The notes beneath the pieces were generated by a model. It was not told the origin of the DNA, did not search any database, and worked only from the letters and a program-made list of their open reading frames with translations. 64,000 nt of DNA from Takifugu bimaculatus. Lineage: Eukaryota; Chordata; Actinopteri; Tetraodontiformes; Tetraodontidae. Positions 1 to 10,108 of the stretch are shown piece after piece; the first letter of the stretch is position 1, and each line of letters begins with the position of its first letter. The translations under genes were made by a program, and so were the position numbers. Where the stretch lies: positions 7,477,391 to 7,541,390 of the forward strand of contig CP034996.1 in assembly GCA_004026145.2 (NCBI GenBank), in the 5' to 3' direction.

Positions 1-19
1 CTTCTCTTTACTTCTGCAG

Positions 20-146
20 CAGTTCCCTGAGCATGCAAAAAATGAAGCAGCTGAAGTTAAATATGAGCGAGGCGAAGCTGAAGGTCCTGCAGCATCTCAC
101 TCTAATTGAAATAGACAAGAAAGGTTCTGTTCGTCTTTTGATGTGA
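20..146 (+). CDS. Possible terminal exon of an unidentified gene entering from the left edge
   Basis: A pyrimidine-rich stretch ending in CAG at 17-19 resembles a splice acceptor. The sequence after it is open in two frames. One runs to a TGA at 144-146 and gives a short, Lys/Leu-rich, possibly helical tail that includes MSEAKLKVLQHL. The other ends earlier, at about 110, and gives a charged Glu/Lys tail. A poly(A) signal follows at 544-549, so the arrangement fits a last exon plus 3' UTR. I do not recognise the protein and cannot choose the frame without the upstream exons. It could also be non-coding. Confidence 0.25.
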
Positions 147-543
147 GGGAGATCAATAACTGGAAACTGCCGATTGTCGTTTTAGGTTGAACAGATGTAA
201 CGGATATAAACTAGACAAAAGATTTTCTGTGTTCTCCACCTGGTTAGCCGTCTTTCGATGTGCCTTTTTGTTACTAGTATTAGTAGCGATGGTCCCATTT
301 CCAATGATATTTGAAATTGTATTGTTCTTTTTTAACTACCGACTGATCTGTATTCAATGCATAAATATGTCAAGCAGTGGATCTATGTGTGCCTATTATA
401 ATGTTTGTAATAATTATTTAAGTTATTGTTCCAGCAAATTGCAATAAGCATGTCTGTGTGACTTCATTATGCTATTCTAATATGTTTAAAGATGAATCAA
501 ATCTAACATCCATCTTCTAACCATTGAGAAGTCAATATTTGTA

Positions 544-549
544 ATTAAA
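544..549 (+). terminator. Candidate poly(A) signal ATTAAA
   Basis: ATTAAA lies about 400 bases after the candidate last exon at the left edge and is followed by a T-rich stretch. It is only meaningful if that exon is real. Confidence 0.25.
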
Positions 550-559
550 GTTCTTCCTT

Positions 560-1430
560 TATGAGGCCCTACACTTCACCCAAAATCTGATGATTTTTTT
601 CTTTTCAAGGATTTCTGAGGAGAATCAAAAACCTCTTTTGTCACAATCGATGTCAAACGATTCAAATTAATCGCATATAACTTGAATACTGAAATAATTA
701 AGTATGAATAGGCAAAGGAGACTAACTGTTAGAGCCCACTTAAAGCAACGTTAAAGTCCGTCAGTAGCAATGGGTAGTCCACCACTTTGTATGGGGGTTG
801 AATCCTGATCAGAGTTCATTAAAGAGGGGAACAATTGTCTCCTCCCTGACCGGTTCCGTGGGGATTTCGGGTTGGTACAGTTTTGGAGTGGAGGTTATTG
901 GATTGGTTTAAACAGGTTTTGTGTTGGGAAGGGTCCTCAATGTATTGGACATTAAATGTACTGTAGAAACTTCCAATACACGACACTCAAACTCCATGCG
1001 TGTATAATTAAGTGTAAGAATGTTGAGTTTTGGTGAGAAATGGACCTGGATCACAAATGGAGCAATCACCAGTGAGGCTGCATTAGGAAATAAAAGAATT
1101 TTGTAAAAGGAAACATCAAAAGCCATCATAGATGATGTACAAGGAGTCTCCTCATCTGGGACGTTAATACAAATTTAAAAATTGACCAAGATAAAAAAAA
1201 AATGGAATAAACAAGAAGATAAAAACAATTCTCTGTTCCACATGTGATACACAGCAGCAATCATGTTTGTCCAGTGTGATACAAAGAGGAGCTGAGACAG
1301 AAAAGTGTTGGAGGGCCAGGACACAGGAGAATCCACCTCTGAACGTTCTCCAGACTGGCAGGATCTTCACAGAGGAGCGATTCAACCCTGCCCCTGGGAG
1401 AAACATCATCTTCATGTAACCCTGTCTAGT
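560..1430. other. Stretch without a recognised gene
   Basis: Only short open frames occur here and none resembles a known protein. The part at about 1,250-1,430 has the even composition of a decayed dispersed repeat and runs directly into the LINE remnant on its right, but I cannot name it. Confidence 0.4.
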
Positions 1431-3690
1431 TCACTATCAGTGGGCTGATGGGCCTCTGTTTTTAATCTGGCCTTCTTTGACCTGTTCAGAACCACCAACA
1501 CATCCCCTCTGCCGACTGCCTGACCTTCCTCCTCTTCTACTAACCCCAAACAAGCAACAATGGCAAGGAAAAACTCCCCTTTAACAGGAAGAAACCTTGA
1601 GCAGGACCAGGCTCATGTAGGGGAACCCTCCTGCTGATGGCCGGCTGGGTAAAGAGAGAGGAGAGGAGAGGACGGGCACAGAGCACAGAAACACATACAA
1701 AAATACACTATTTATACAGTGGGTCAGCGGGGCCGGAGGTCGTCATGCAACTCCGAAGGCGGCGAAACCTGTAAATGAATACAGAAGGGGGGGAGAGAAG
1801 CAGAAAAACTACACAAGAATCGGCATAACTAGTCTGCTTGATGAGGAGGAGAGGAAACCATGACCCAGTGGGGTGACAGAGGCCTGTCAGGTGATCATGT
1901 TTCCGGACCCCGGCAGCCTTGGCTTATAACAGCATAGCTAAGATGTGACCTAACGATTAGACGACCCACTAAGTACCGGTATGATAATTTGTCTGTCTAT
2001 AATAGTAACTGGAACTACAGAATTAGTAACAATAAGCTTTTTCAAAGAGGTAGGTTTTAAGCCTAATCTTAAAAGTAGAGTATGTTAGCAACTCTGGCTG
2101 CAGCATTTTGGATGAGCTGGAGGCTTCTTAAAGAGTTATTTGGACACCCTGATAATAAAGAATTACAATAGTCCAGCCAATGGACTAACTTTTCAGCATC
2201 ATGCCGCGTCAGTAGCTTCCTGATCTTCGTGATGTTTCTCAAGTGAAAAAAGGCACTTCTAGAGACTGTTTTAATGTGAGTTGAAGTTGTATGTTTCCAC
2301 AGTCAGCACATCTGGTGATGGTCCAGTTGTAGGGATGGCCTGGTTAGCTTTCTCTCTGATAGCTAGAACTTTATCGGTGAAGAAGCTCATGAAGTCTTCA
2401 CCACTAAGGGAAGAAGGGATACGTGGATCTAAAACACTGTGATTCTTGGTTAATTTGGCCACAATGCTGAAAAGAAACCTGGGGTTGTTCTTATTATCCT
2501 CAATCAAAGAAGAAAAATAAGCTGTTCTAGCCTTACAGAGGGCCTTTTTGTAGACTACCAGACTGTCTTTCCAGGCTGTATGATAGCTGTCTATTTTACA
2601 AGAATGCCACTTCCTTTCTAGTCTTCGCACTTTCTGCTTGAGGGTCCTGATATGTGAATTATACCAGGGGGCACACCTCCTCTGATTTACTATTTTCTTT
2701 TTCAGGGGGGCAACAGAATCAAGCGTGATTCTCAGTGAGGTTGCTACACCTTCAACAATAGAGTCAACCTCAGCAGGGCTAATTATAATGATTTATCCCT
2801 GGGGAAACACACAGTGGTCCTGGGATTAGCACAGGGATCACTTCCTTAAACTTAGCTACAGCATTATCTGAAAGACATCTGCTATAGTAAGACTGCTCTG
2901 AGCATAGAAGAATCCTTAATCATAAATGTAAAAGTGATCAAAGAATGGTCTGACACGAGTGGGTTCTGAGGGAACACACATGTTCTACCTCAACACCATA
3001 AGTCAGAACTAGATCTAAGGTGTGGTTGAAGCTATGAGTTGGTTGGTTTATCTGCTGGAGAAAACCAACTGACTCAAGTAATGAGATGAAGCCATTTCTA
3101 AAGCTGTCATTTACAACGTCTACATGGATATTAAAGTCTCCAATGATAATGACTTTGTCCGTTCTAAGGACCAAGTCAGATAAGAAATCAGAGAACTCAG
3201 ACAGGAACTCTGAATGTGGCCCAGCAGGGGGCCGATATACAACTACAAACAGAAGTGGCTTTTCTGCCTTCCAGTTCAGATGAGTGATGCCAAGAGTCAG
3301 GGTTTCAAATGAACTGGAGCCATATTTTGGTCTAGGATTAATTAATAACTTGGAGTGATAGATTGCTGCCACTCCCCCTCCTCAACCAGTAATACGAGGA
3401 ATATGATAATTAAGATGGGTAGGAGGAGTAGATTCATTTAAGCTAACATACTGCTCCTCCTGAAGCCAGGTCTCAGTAAGACAAAATAAATCAATGTGAT
3501 GATCCGCTATCAGGTCGTGCACTAACAGGGATTTACACAAAAGAGATTTAACATTTAATAGTCCACACTTAATTGTGATATTAGTTTCTCCAACTTGTGC
3601 TTTAGTATTCATTTTAATAAGGTTATGGTGATTGACCGCTCCCCTGCTCTGTGCTTGGTGAACTTTTAACCGTGGAACAGACACTACCTC
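1430..3690 (-). mobile_element. L2/CR1-group LINE remnant with endonuclease and deleted RT core
   Basis: Read on the minus strand, the element starts near 3,684. It encodes an apurinic-type endonuclease in pieces: LLNVKSLL and LFCLTETWL (3,382-3,684), then VVYRPPAGPH, IIGDFNIHVD and a downstream TLDLVLT (2,938-3,372). The linker before the reverse transcriptase follows (2,271-2,630; AYFSSLIEDNKNNPRFLFS). The sequence then jumps to the far C-terminal part (about 2,040-2,270), readable as SAFFHLRNITKIRKLL and LQLIQNAAARVAN with frameshifts. The catalytic RT core is missing, so this copy cannot move by itself. The 3' part (about 1,440-2,040) holds the tail found again at 6.58-6.96 kb. In-frame stops show long decay. 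The clade name comes from motif style only. Confidence 0.85.
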
Positions 3691-5580
3691 TATAGTGTTA
3701 AATATGTTATTGTTGGTGGATGAGGGTTCTATGGAAGCAGCAGAGAGGTGTGTAAGACTAAAACTCTGCTTCCTGGTCTGGACCTTGGATTGTCAGGTCA
3801 GGTTTGATGTCTTGAGATGTGGTTTTCTAACGATAGTTAGCTTTCCACTGTTGTCAGGATGTGCTTTGACAGCCTGTAAAGGCTCTTCCTGATGTGCTGT
3901 TGGTCAGTTTATGCACAAGTTTAATCAGCTGACTCAGCTGTTCTTTGTGTCTTGTTTTTGTCTTTTTTCTTTCCATAACTCAATAAAACCTAAAATAGAT
4001 CCAGATCTGCTGTGGTCTCATCGTCATCAGTGCTGCATACTAGCCATGTGTGCATAGAAAGATTTATGTTAGAGACCTCTTTCCTTGATGATCTGAGAGA
4101 AATAGCTGCATGTTTTCTCTGATCCCATTAAATTACGGTATGTTATGAGTTCAGAGTGGCAATAGCATTTTAGCATGTAGCATGTCAGGTGCTAAATAAA
4201 TTATGATAATTATTTTATTTTTGTGTCAAAAATAAAGCACTCCTTAAAATACTGTAACCCCTTTAAAGTAGTTATGTATTCCTTACATGAAAAACTGACA
4301 GAGTTCAGGGCTGAGTCTGTTCAGATTTAAGTGTTCAAGATTTAAATATTTGGCGTAAACGTCAGCAGTTTTAAGTTTTGGGCCCGACCCTCATTTTGCA
4401 GTCATGAAACATTTCCTATTTCTTCATCGCTGTTCTGACTCACGCAGCGACACAGACAGATCAAGAGCACCTCTTTCATTTCCAGGCTGTCAGACTTTAA
4501 GAGCAGAAATGTGCAGTGTTGTGCTGCAAAGCCACATGTTCACACAGTTGAGACAGGACCTCCATTTATCTTCTTTCAGCTAAATCAAAGGAAAAGTTGA
4601 GTTTTCTACATTACATTCCACTTTTTTTTCACCCTGTACATTTCTGTCACTCTGGTTGAGAGGTTAGGGTTGCAGCCCTAATCTAAAATATCAATACTGA
4701 CACCCTCCTTTCAGCCCTCTACCAGTTTTTCCTTCCTTATTTTCTGTCCTATTGTGTTTTTGAGAACACACTTTCCCTTGTTATTGTTGCTTTGATGTAA
4801 CTATTGCCTTATTGATTTTATTATCTTATGTTGTTAACAGCAACCTGCTGAAGGGACTAAAGATGGAAATTATGTGTTGGATATAATCTTTTTCATTTAT
4901 TCGTTCATTCATATTTGTTGTCCCTATTTTAAATAAATAAACTTCCTGTATTTGTGGGGCAGCGTGCTCGCATTCCCAGACTCTTGTTTTGCAGGAGATT
5001 CATCGTGTATGAGACTCACTAACTAAATGTTCTGCACAATAGCACTGTGACAACGCCTGTAATTGCAGCAATAATTGTGTTCTCACCGTGTGGATGATCA
5101 GGGGCTGAACGCCTGCGAGCTCTGCAAGCCTGCAATTCTCACCTGCTGCTAAAAGCTATTTTTTTCCTGCTGGTCATCGGCACTAACCTGGCAGCTCTGC
5201 TCTCATCCATTCATCCAAAAACCGGATCCTGAACTCCTCTCTGACACACATTTTTTCCAGCTTTACTCAACTCTTGTTTCCTCTTTGAAGAGGTCGTTGA
5301 CCCCATCAGAAAATTCATCAGAATCTGCTCAAAGTGCTGAGCTACCTGATTAAAAAGATGTAAATAGTTTCAATATAACTTTTAACACTGTTAAACTGCT
5401 GAAGCTCAGTTGTGGAACACATGGATGCTGACAGTTTATTAACAGAATTTTATGGCTGGAATCTCTTCTTGTGTCGAAAGGGGTGATTGTTTCGGAGGGG
5501 AATCTGCTGGTTTCACCTCTGATGACGGCAGAATGATTTTGTTGTCCTTTATTTTCTGTCAAAAAGGGGAAATGTCTGTT
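3691..5580. other. Non-coding stretch, no gene seen
   Basis: This AT-rich sequence has only short open frames. The first 300 bases may be 5' sequence of the LINE to the left. Around 4,140-4,300 and 4,780-4,960 it is T/A-rich with scattered AATAAA-like words but has no exon-like structure. Confidence 0.5.
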
Positions 5581-5935
5581 ATTCAAGATTCAAGAGTACT
5601 TTATTGATCCCTTTAGGGGGTGTCCACCAGGGAAATTAGCATCTCCAAAGATCTACAAGCATCTACAAAATTTCCCACCACCATTACACCCCATTAAACC
5701 TATTAAAGATAATAAAAATAGAATAAAATAAGAAATAAAATAGAATAAATTAAAAATAGAATATGAATATAAATATAAAACTATAAAAATGTTCCAGTTC
5801 TCCTGTTGGCCCTCCTCCCCCCCTGTGAGGAGTTGAACAGTCTGATGGCTCGGGGGATGAATGAGTTCCCCAGTCTGTTGGTCCTGAACTTGGGGAGGCG
5901 CAGCCTCTGACTGATCAGGCTTCTCTGGCTGTGGA
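5581..5935. repeat. Dispersed repeat (TTTATTGATCCC family)
   Basis: The segment starts with a short duplicated word (ATTCAAGATTCAAGAGTAC), then TTTATTGATCCC. An A-rich stretch with repeated AATAAAAT-like units follows (5,700-5,800), then a GC-richer block containing CTGATGGCTCGGGGGATGAA. This order is familiar from a repeat found in many fish genomes, usually read as the end of a retroposed element. The family name is uncertain and no coding sequence is evident. Confidence 0.6.
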
Positions 5936-6039
5936 TGACAGCTTTTCAGGGTTTCAGGGTTCTTTTCAGGGTTCTATTACTTACCCTTAAGAATTATTTG
6001 ATTTTCATTAAAATATGTTTGATCAACTTGCATTTTATA

Positions 6040-6525
6040 TTCTTATTAAGGCAGAAGCCTGACAGGACACTGAACCCACAAAGCAGACCACGACCAGAAA
6101 AGTCCTTTCCAAAAGAAGGTTTATTCGGAACAAAAAGCGCACCAAGCAAAACTTGCAGGTGAGGCCCACACGAGAGCAGGCTGGATCCAGGAAACAAGGT
6201 TGAACGTGGCAGGTGAGGCCAGAAGCAAAAACAAAAGGCGATCAGAGAACCAGAACTCCAAACAACTAGCTTCTTTCAATTAGAACGAGCCAGTATAGAA
6301 ATACCGACTCTGAGTTTAAGCGACGAACTGGCGGCGCATGAGAGGATGAGCTGCAGATAAATTCTGCTGCTCCTGATGACCTGACAAGCAACAGATGAGA
6401 AATTCCAGAGGAGGGATCGGAGAAATCTGCCTGCTAAACCCAGCCTGCACAGATGAGGGAAATGAGCACAAAAAACAGGTCAGTGGAACAAAGACAAATC
6501 TGACCTCCACATCCTAACAATTCTA
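6040..6525. repeat. Probable dispersed repeat
   Basis: The block opens with AAGCCTGACAGGACACTGAAC and has a poly(A)-like TTTATT word near 6,118. It continues with purine-rich, AAAC/GCAGG-rich sequence to about 6,525. The organisation resembles abundant non-autonomous elements of fish genomes. The open frames on both strands are short and unlike known proteins. I did not see a second copy in this window, so the call rests on general resemblance. Confidence 0.4.
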
Positions 6526-6574
6526 GCTGTTAGAGTGCAGACCAAAGTTCTATTAAAGTAAGATAGATTTTATA

Positions 6575-6960
6575 TTTCAAATCAATCAATCTTTATTTAT
6601 ATAGCGTCTTTTACAGTCAAAATTGTTTCAAGGCGCTTTCCAGAATCCCAGGGCCTGACCCCAGACAAGCAACAGTGGCAAGGAAAAACTCCCCTTTAAC
6701 AGGAGGAAACCTTGAGCAGGACCAGGCTCATGTAGGGGGACCCTCCTGCTGATGGCCGGCTGGGTAAAGAGAGGAGAGGAGAGAAGAGGGAGGAGGAGAG
6801 GAAAGGGAGAAGGAGAGGGAGGGAGAGGAGAGGGGAGGGGAGGACGGGCACAGAGCACACACAAAAACACACACAAAAATACACTATTTATACAGCGGGG
6901 CCGGAGGTCGTCATGCAGCTCCAAAGGCGGTGATACCTGTAAATGAATAGAGAAGGGGGG
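6575..6960 (-). repeat. LINE tail copy with GGAGA-rich low-complexity tract
   Basis: From CTTTATTTATATAGCG (about 6,590) the sequence runs through AAGCAACAGTGGCAAGGAAA, the word GCAGGACCAGGCTCATGTAG and CTGATGGCCGGCTGGGTAAA. The same words occur in the same order at 1,550-1,650. Both copies then pass through a purine-rich GGAGA stretch (6,766-6,842 here), an ACACAAAAATACAC word and GGTCGTCATGCA. It is therefore a second, 5'-truncated copy of the tail of the LINE at 1.43-3.69 kb. The purine tract differs in length between the copies. Confidence 0.75.
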
Positions 6961-7179
6961 GGAGTAGTTTAGACCCAGTGCGTATATTAATAGTTATACT
7001 TATGAACTCCTCATATAACCATCATCTACATGTGATTTATATTTATGTAAACAGTGTACTGTTGTGTTTTGCTCAGTTAGACACTGAATCCTTATACACT
7101 ATTCCTTATCTAATCATCATCAGTGTGCTGACTGCTCAACCCGAGTTTTGATGATGTATGTGGGTTATGTAGCAATAAA

Positions 7180-8050
7180 TTGTCTGCTAAAACAACTGGT
7201 GCCTTTGTAGTAATGACTCGGTCCATTCGATTCTGTTTTCTGAAGCAAAACTTCTAGGACAGCAGGACAGCTTTGACCATTCTTTGAGACATACATAATC
7301 TGGGGCTTCCAGTGTCTCATGACCTTGAGGCTCCAAGCCTGTTCCAAAACATAAGATACGTGCAGGAGGCACCTAGTCATAAATTTATCTGTGATAACAT
7401 TCCTGAATTGAGTATAAGAACTGGCTGTGAGCTCACGGTGGGGGCATAAGGCATCGTCCCTAGTCTGGAGAGGTACAGTTTGGTGAGCATTTATGTACCT
7501 CAGAGACTGGAGGCAGTGCAGCGGCGACTTCTGTTCCAGTCAAATGATTTGTGATTTTCCACTATATCAACTTTGGATTTTAATCTTGGTTCATTTGGCT
7601 GATGTATTTTTGATACTTTCAATTTTAATAAAATCTGGGTGGCGTTTTAAAACGGCAACTTCTGCTACTCTGTGTCATTTTTGGTGCTAACACGAAGACA
7701 GGTACCTTCTGAACACGAGGTTTATTTTTGCTGAGGTTAAAAAATCCTGTCAACAAATTGGTGACCCCTTTGTGATAGAGGTAAAACCAGAAAAAAGGCT
7801 CTCCGCGTGGACGATGTCCAATTCCTGGACCAGGCCTTGGTTCAACAGCAAGGCCATGCCAAGCCTCAGAACCAAGCAATCCAGGAGCCTCCCATGACTA
7901 CATTATTCTCAACCAAGTCCTGAGAGAGATGATGGCTAAGGAGGGACAAAGAAATATGTCAGTGCAACTACACTGGACACCAGAAGCCAATCAGGCCTTC
8001 AAAAAATGTAAAAAGGCAATGGACACTACCGCCAGCCTGGCAACACCAGT
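7180..8050 (+). mobile_element. LTR retroelement remnant (LTR plus pol fragment)
   Basis: A block ending in TGTGTCA at about 7,676 has the layout of an LTR: a TATA-like TATAAGAAC near 7,410, a poly(A) signal AATAAA near 7,629, then a TGGTGCTAACACGAAG word just after the end that could be a tRNA primer-binding site. About 200 bases later (7,930-8,040) a short frame contains WTPEANQAFKKCKKAM, like the segment joining reverse transcriptase to RNase H in LTR-element pol. Gag and nearly all of pol are missing, so this is an inert relic. Its right end is cut by the inverted LINE fragment. Whether it was an endogenous retrovirus or a gypsy-like element cannot be decided. Confidence 0.5.
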
Positions 8051-8770
8051 ACACTGACTGCATAACTGCAGAAGCTGCCACAATCCACCTGTACATCCGA
8101 CATGTAAATCTCCTGTCAAGCTCCATCCTTCCATCACTCATGAACATGACCCCGAGATCTGCAAAAGCAAAGATGAAATTCTGTGGTTCCCAACCAGACT
8201 CCCTCCGGCCCATGGCTACACCTAGAAATTCTGTTTATAAAGATTATGAACAGAACCGGTGACAAAGGACAGGCCTGCCAGAGTCCAACATGCACTGGGA
8301 AACAGGTCTGACCAGCTGCAATGAGAATCAAACTCCTGCTCCAGTGGTATAGAGATCGGGCGGCTCTTAACAGAGGGCCTCAGACCCCGTACTCATGGAG
8401 CATCCCCTACAGAATGCCCCGAGGGACGCATTCAAATGCCTTTCCCAGATCAACAAAACACATGTTAACCGGTTGGGCAAGCTCCCATGAACCCATGAGC
8501 AACCTGGTAGGTGTTTGCAGAAGGTATAGAGCTTGTCCAGTGTTCCACAGCCAGGACGAAAACCACATTGAATCTGAATCTGGGACTGAACTATCGGCTG
8601 AATTCTCCTCTCCAGTACCCTGAGACCTTCCCAGGGAGGATAAAAAATGTGATCCCCCTATAGGTCCAACACACCCTCTGGTCTCCTTTTTAAAAAGAGG
8701 TACCGTCACTCCAGTCTGCCATTCCGGCAGTTCCTGATTGCCAAGCGAATGTGCAGAGGGAAACACCGTG
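8040..8770 (-). mobile_element. Decayed non-LTR reverse transcriptase fragment
   Basis: On the minus strand, from 8,766 downward, several frames give a broken reverse transcriptase: LPEWQTGVTVPLFKK, then a damaged LLSLPGK-like part, VNMCFVDLGKAFECVPRGIL, LWQACPLSPVLFIIFINRIS (8,134-8,331) and a C-terminal part with SDGRMELDRR and AASAVMQSVY (7,968-8,213). The order matches the RT palm region of a fish LINE. The FADD-type catalytic motif is destroyed and the reading shifts frame several times. The element is a different type from the LINE at 1.43-3.69 kb and lies in opposite orientation to the LTR remnant beside it. Confidence 0.8.
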
Positions 8771-8774
8771 GCGG

Positions 8775-9076
8775 CAGGCCTGTGAAGATATTTTGACCTC
8801 TAATTAGCTCACCCGAGAAGATAGCCACCTGAGGGATTTGCTAAATTTCGGCCTTGATCAGCCTATAGTTTAGACCTTGTGTCTTATGGATCCTCATAAA
8901 ATCATCTTAAATATCCACCTTAATCATTATAGCTATGATTTATGTAGACATATATCGATGTATATGTAAACCTGTATATATGAGAGAAGTGCAGCGGTCC
9001 CAGTAGACTGATTTTGGTTTGTTTGCCTTATAACAATAAATAATATCGTATTGACGTGAGTGGCTGCAGAAAATGG
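8775..9076 (+). mobile_element. Possible solo LTR
   Basis: The block begins TGTGAAGATATTTTG and ends near GTGGCTGCA. An AATAAA word (about 9,034) precedes the end and a TGGTGCC word follows it, the same order of signals as in the LTR remnant at 7.18-7.68 kb. The internal sequence does not match that copy closely, so this could be a different LTR family or unrelated sequence. Confidence 0.25.
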
Positions 9077-9322
9077 TGCCAGTAGCAAAGTTGTAGATGT
9101 TTTAAAATTAATATTCTACTAATAGGAATATTTCTGGACTGTACATTGTTGCAGATACAGTTTAACACCCAGAATTTTGGTTATGGCGTCCTCACTCCAC
9201 AGTGAGCGCAATGCATCAATGTTACATCTTGACAATATTTGACAACCCACCCCCTCAAAAATTGGCTAAAAATGTTGAGATCTGTCCCCATTGACAGTTA
9301 AAAAGTGATGCTGTTACAGCCA

Positions 9323-9640
9323 CTAATTCTCCTCTTCATCATTAAAAAGATCAATGTCTATCTCCTCATTCACATCATCCATCTCCTCACAAGCTTCCAT
9401 TCCTCCTGCCAGTACCTCAGCATCAGAAGGCAGATGTTTCAGGGTTACCTTGGGGTTTGCACCCAGGAATCTATTATTGCCCACCACCTTCTTGGCCTTC
9501 AAAGCATCAACCAATTTTAGCCGATCATGGCCAGAGGATGAAAGCGTAGGACTCCATCTCCTGTGGTAGCACATCTGTGACAAGCCACAATGAACCGAGC
9601 AGGCTGGAAACCTTCCGGAACCTCGACTTTGTTTGGTTTT
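9323..9640 (-). pseudogene. Unidentified coding remnant with acidic C-terminus
   Basis: Two minus-strand frames look protein-like and overlap. One (about 9,640 to a TAA at 9,517-9,519) reads VEVPEGFQPARFIVACHRC and continues to HPLAMIG. The other takes over at about 9,530 and runs to a TAG at 9,323-9,325: LVDALKAKKVVGNN, GANPKVTLKHLPSDAEVLAG and an acidic end with EEIDIDLFNDEEEN. Their junction suggests a single-base frameshift in an old coding sequence. I do not recognise the family. It could be a retrocopy, a last exon or a transposon protein. It lies about 600 bases beyond the STIP1 3' UTR on the same strand, and I see no splice link between them. Confidence 0.35.
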
Positions 9641-9924
9641 TGTTGAAAACTTCAGAATATTTGAATACAAACTGATTTCAATAGTGGAATAAACAGGTAA
9701 CAAAACATCAGAGCTCATTAGTTGGACACTTTACATCATGTTTAATATTTCTGATACAGCTGGACGTTGAGAGGCAATATTGCCACACCAGTCAGTTGTG
9801 CCACAAACAAATGAGGAAATTCAGCTCCAGGAAAAGTGGAAAAAAAAGTAGACACTTTTAATTTTGGACAGTAGAATACAGACAATGTGGTGATCACACT
9901 GCAGTTGATGTCAGAGGTGAAATA

Positions 9925-10108
9925 ATGATCAACGACAATAAATGTTTATTATATTCTTTTGCTGAGGGAAATTTGAACAGTTTACATGAAGATCTTCTGA
10001 GTTTTGACAAGCAGCTCTGGGGCTTAATATTCTAGGATGAGCAGACAAATACCCAAATTAAAGATATTACTGAGGATGCATTTATCCTGTAAATCTGCAA
10101 TTTCTGTG
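9925..10108 (-). other. STIP1: STIP1 3' untranslated region with poly(A) signal
   Basis: This is the sequence after the STIP1 stop codon on the minus strand. An AATAAA (TTTATT on the plus strand, 9,945-9,950) lies about 160 bases after the stop, so the transcript probably ends near 9,925-9,935. The end is inferred from this signal only. Confidence 0.6.

Noticed and set aside
6628..6946. Pro/Leu/Ser-rich and Gly/Arg-rich open frames
   Set aside because: Both are readings of the GGAGA-rich tract in the LINE tail copy.
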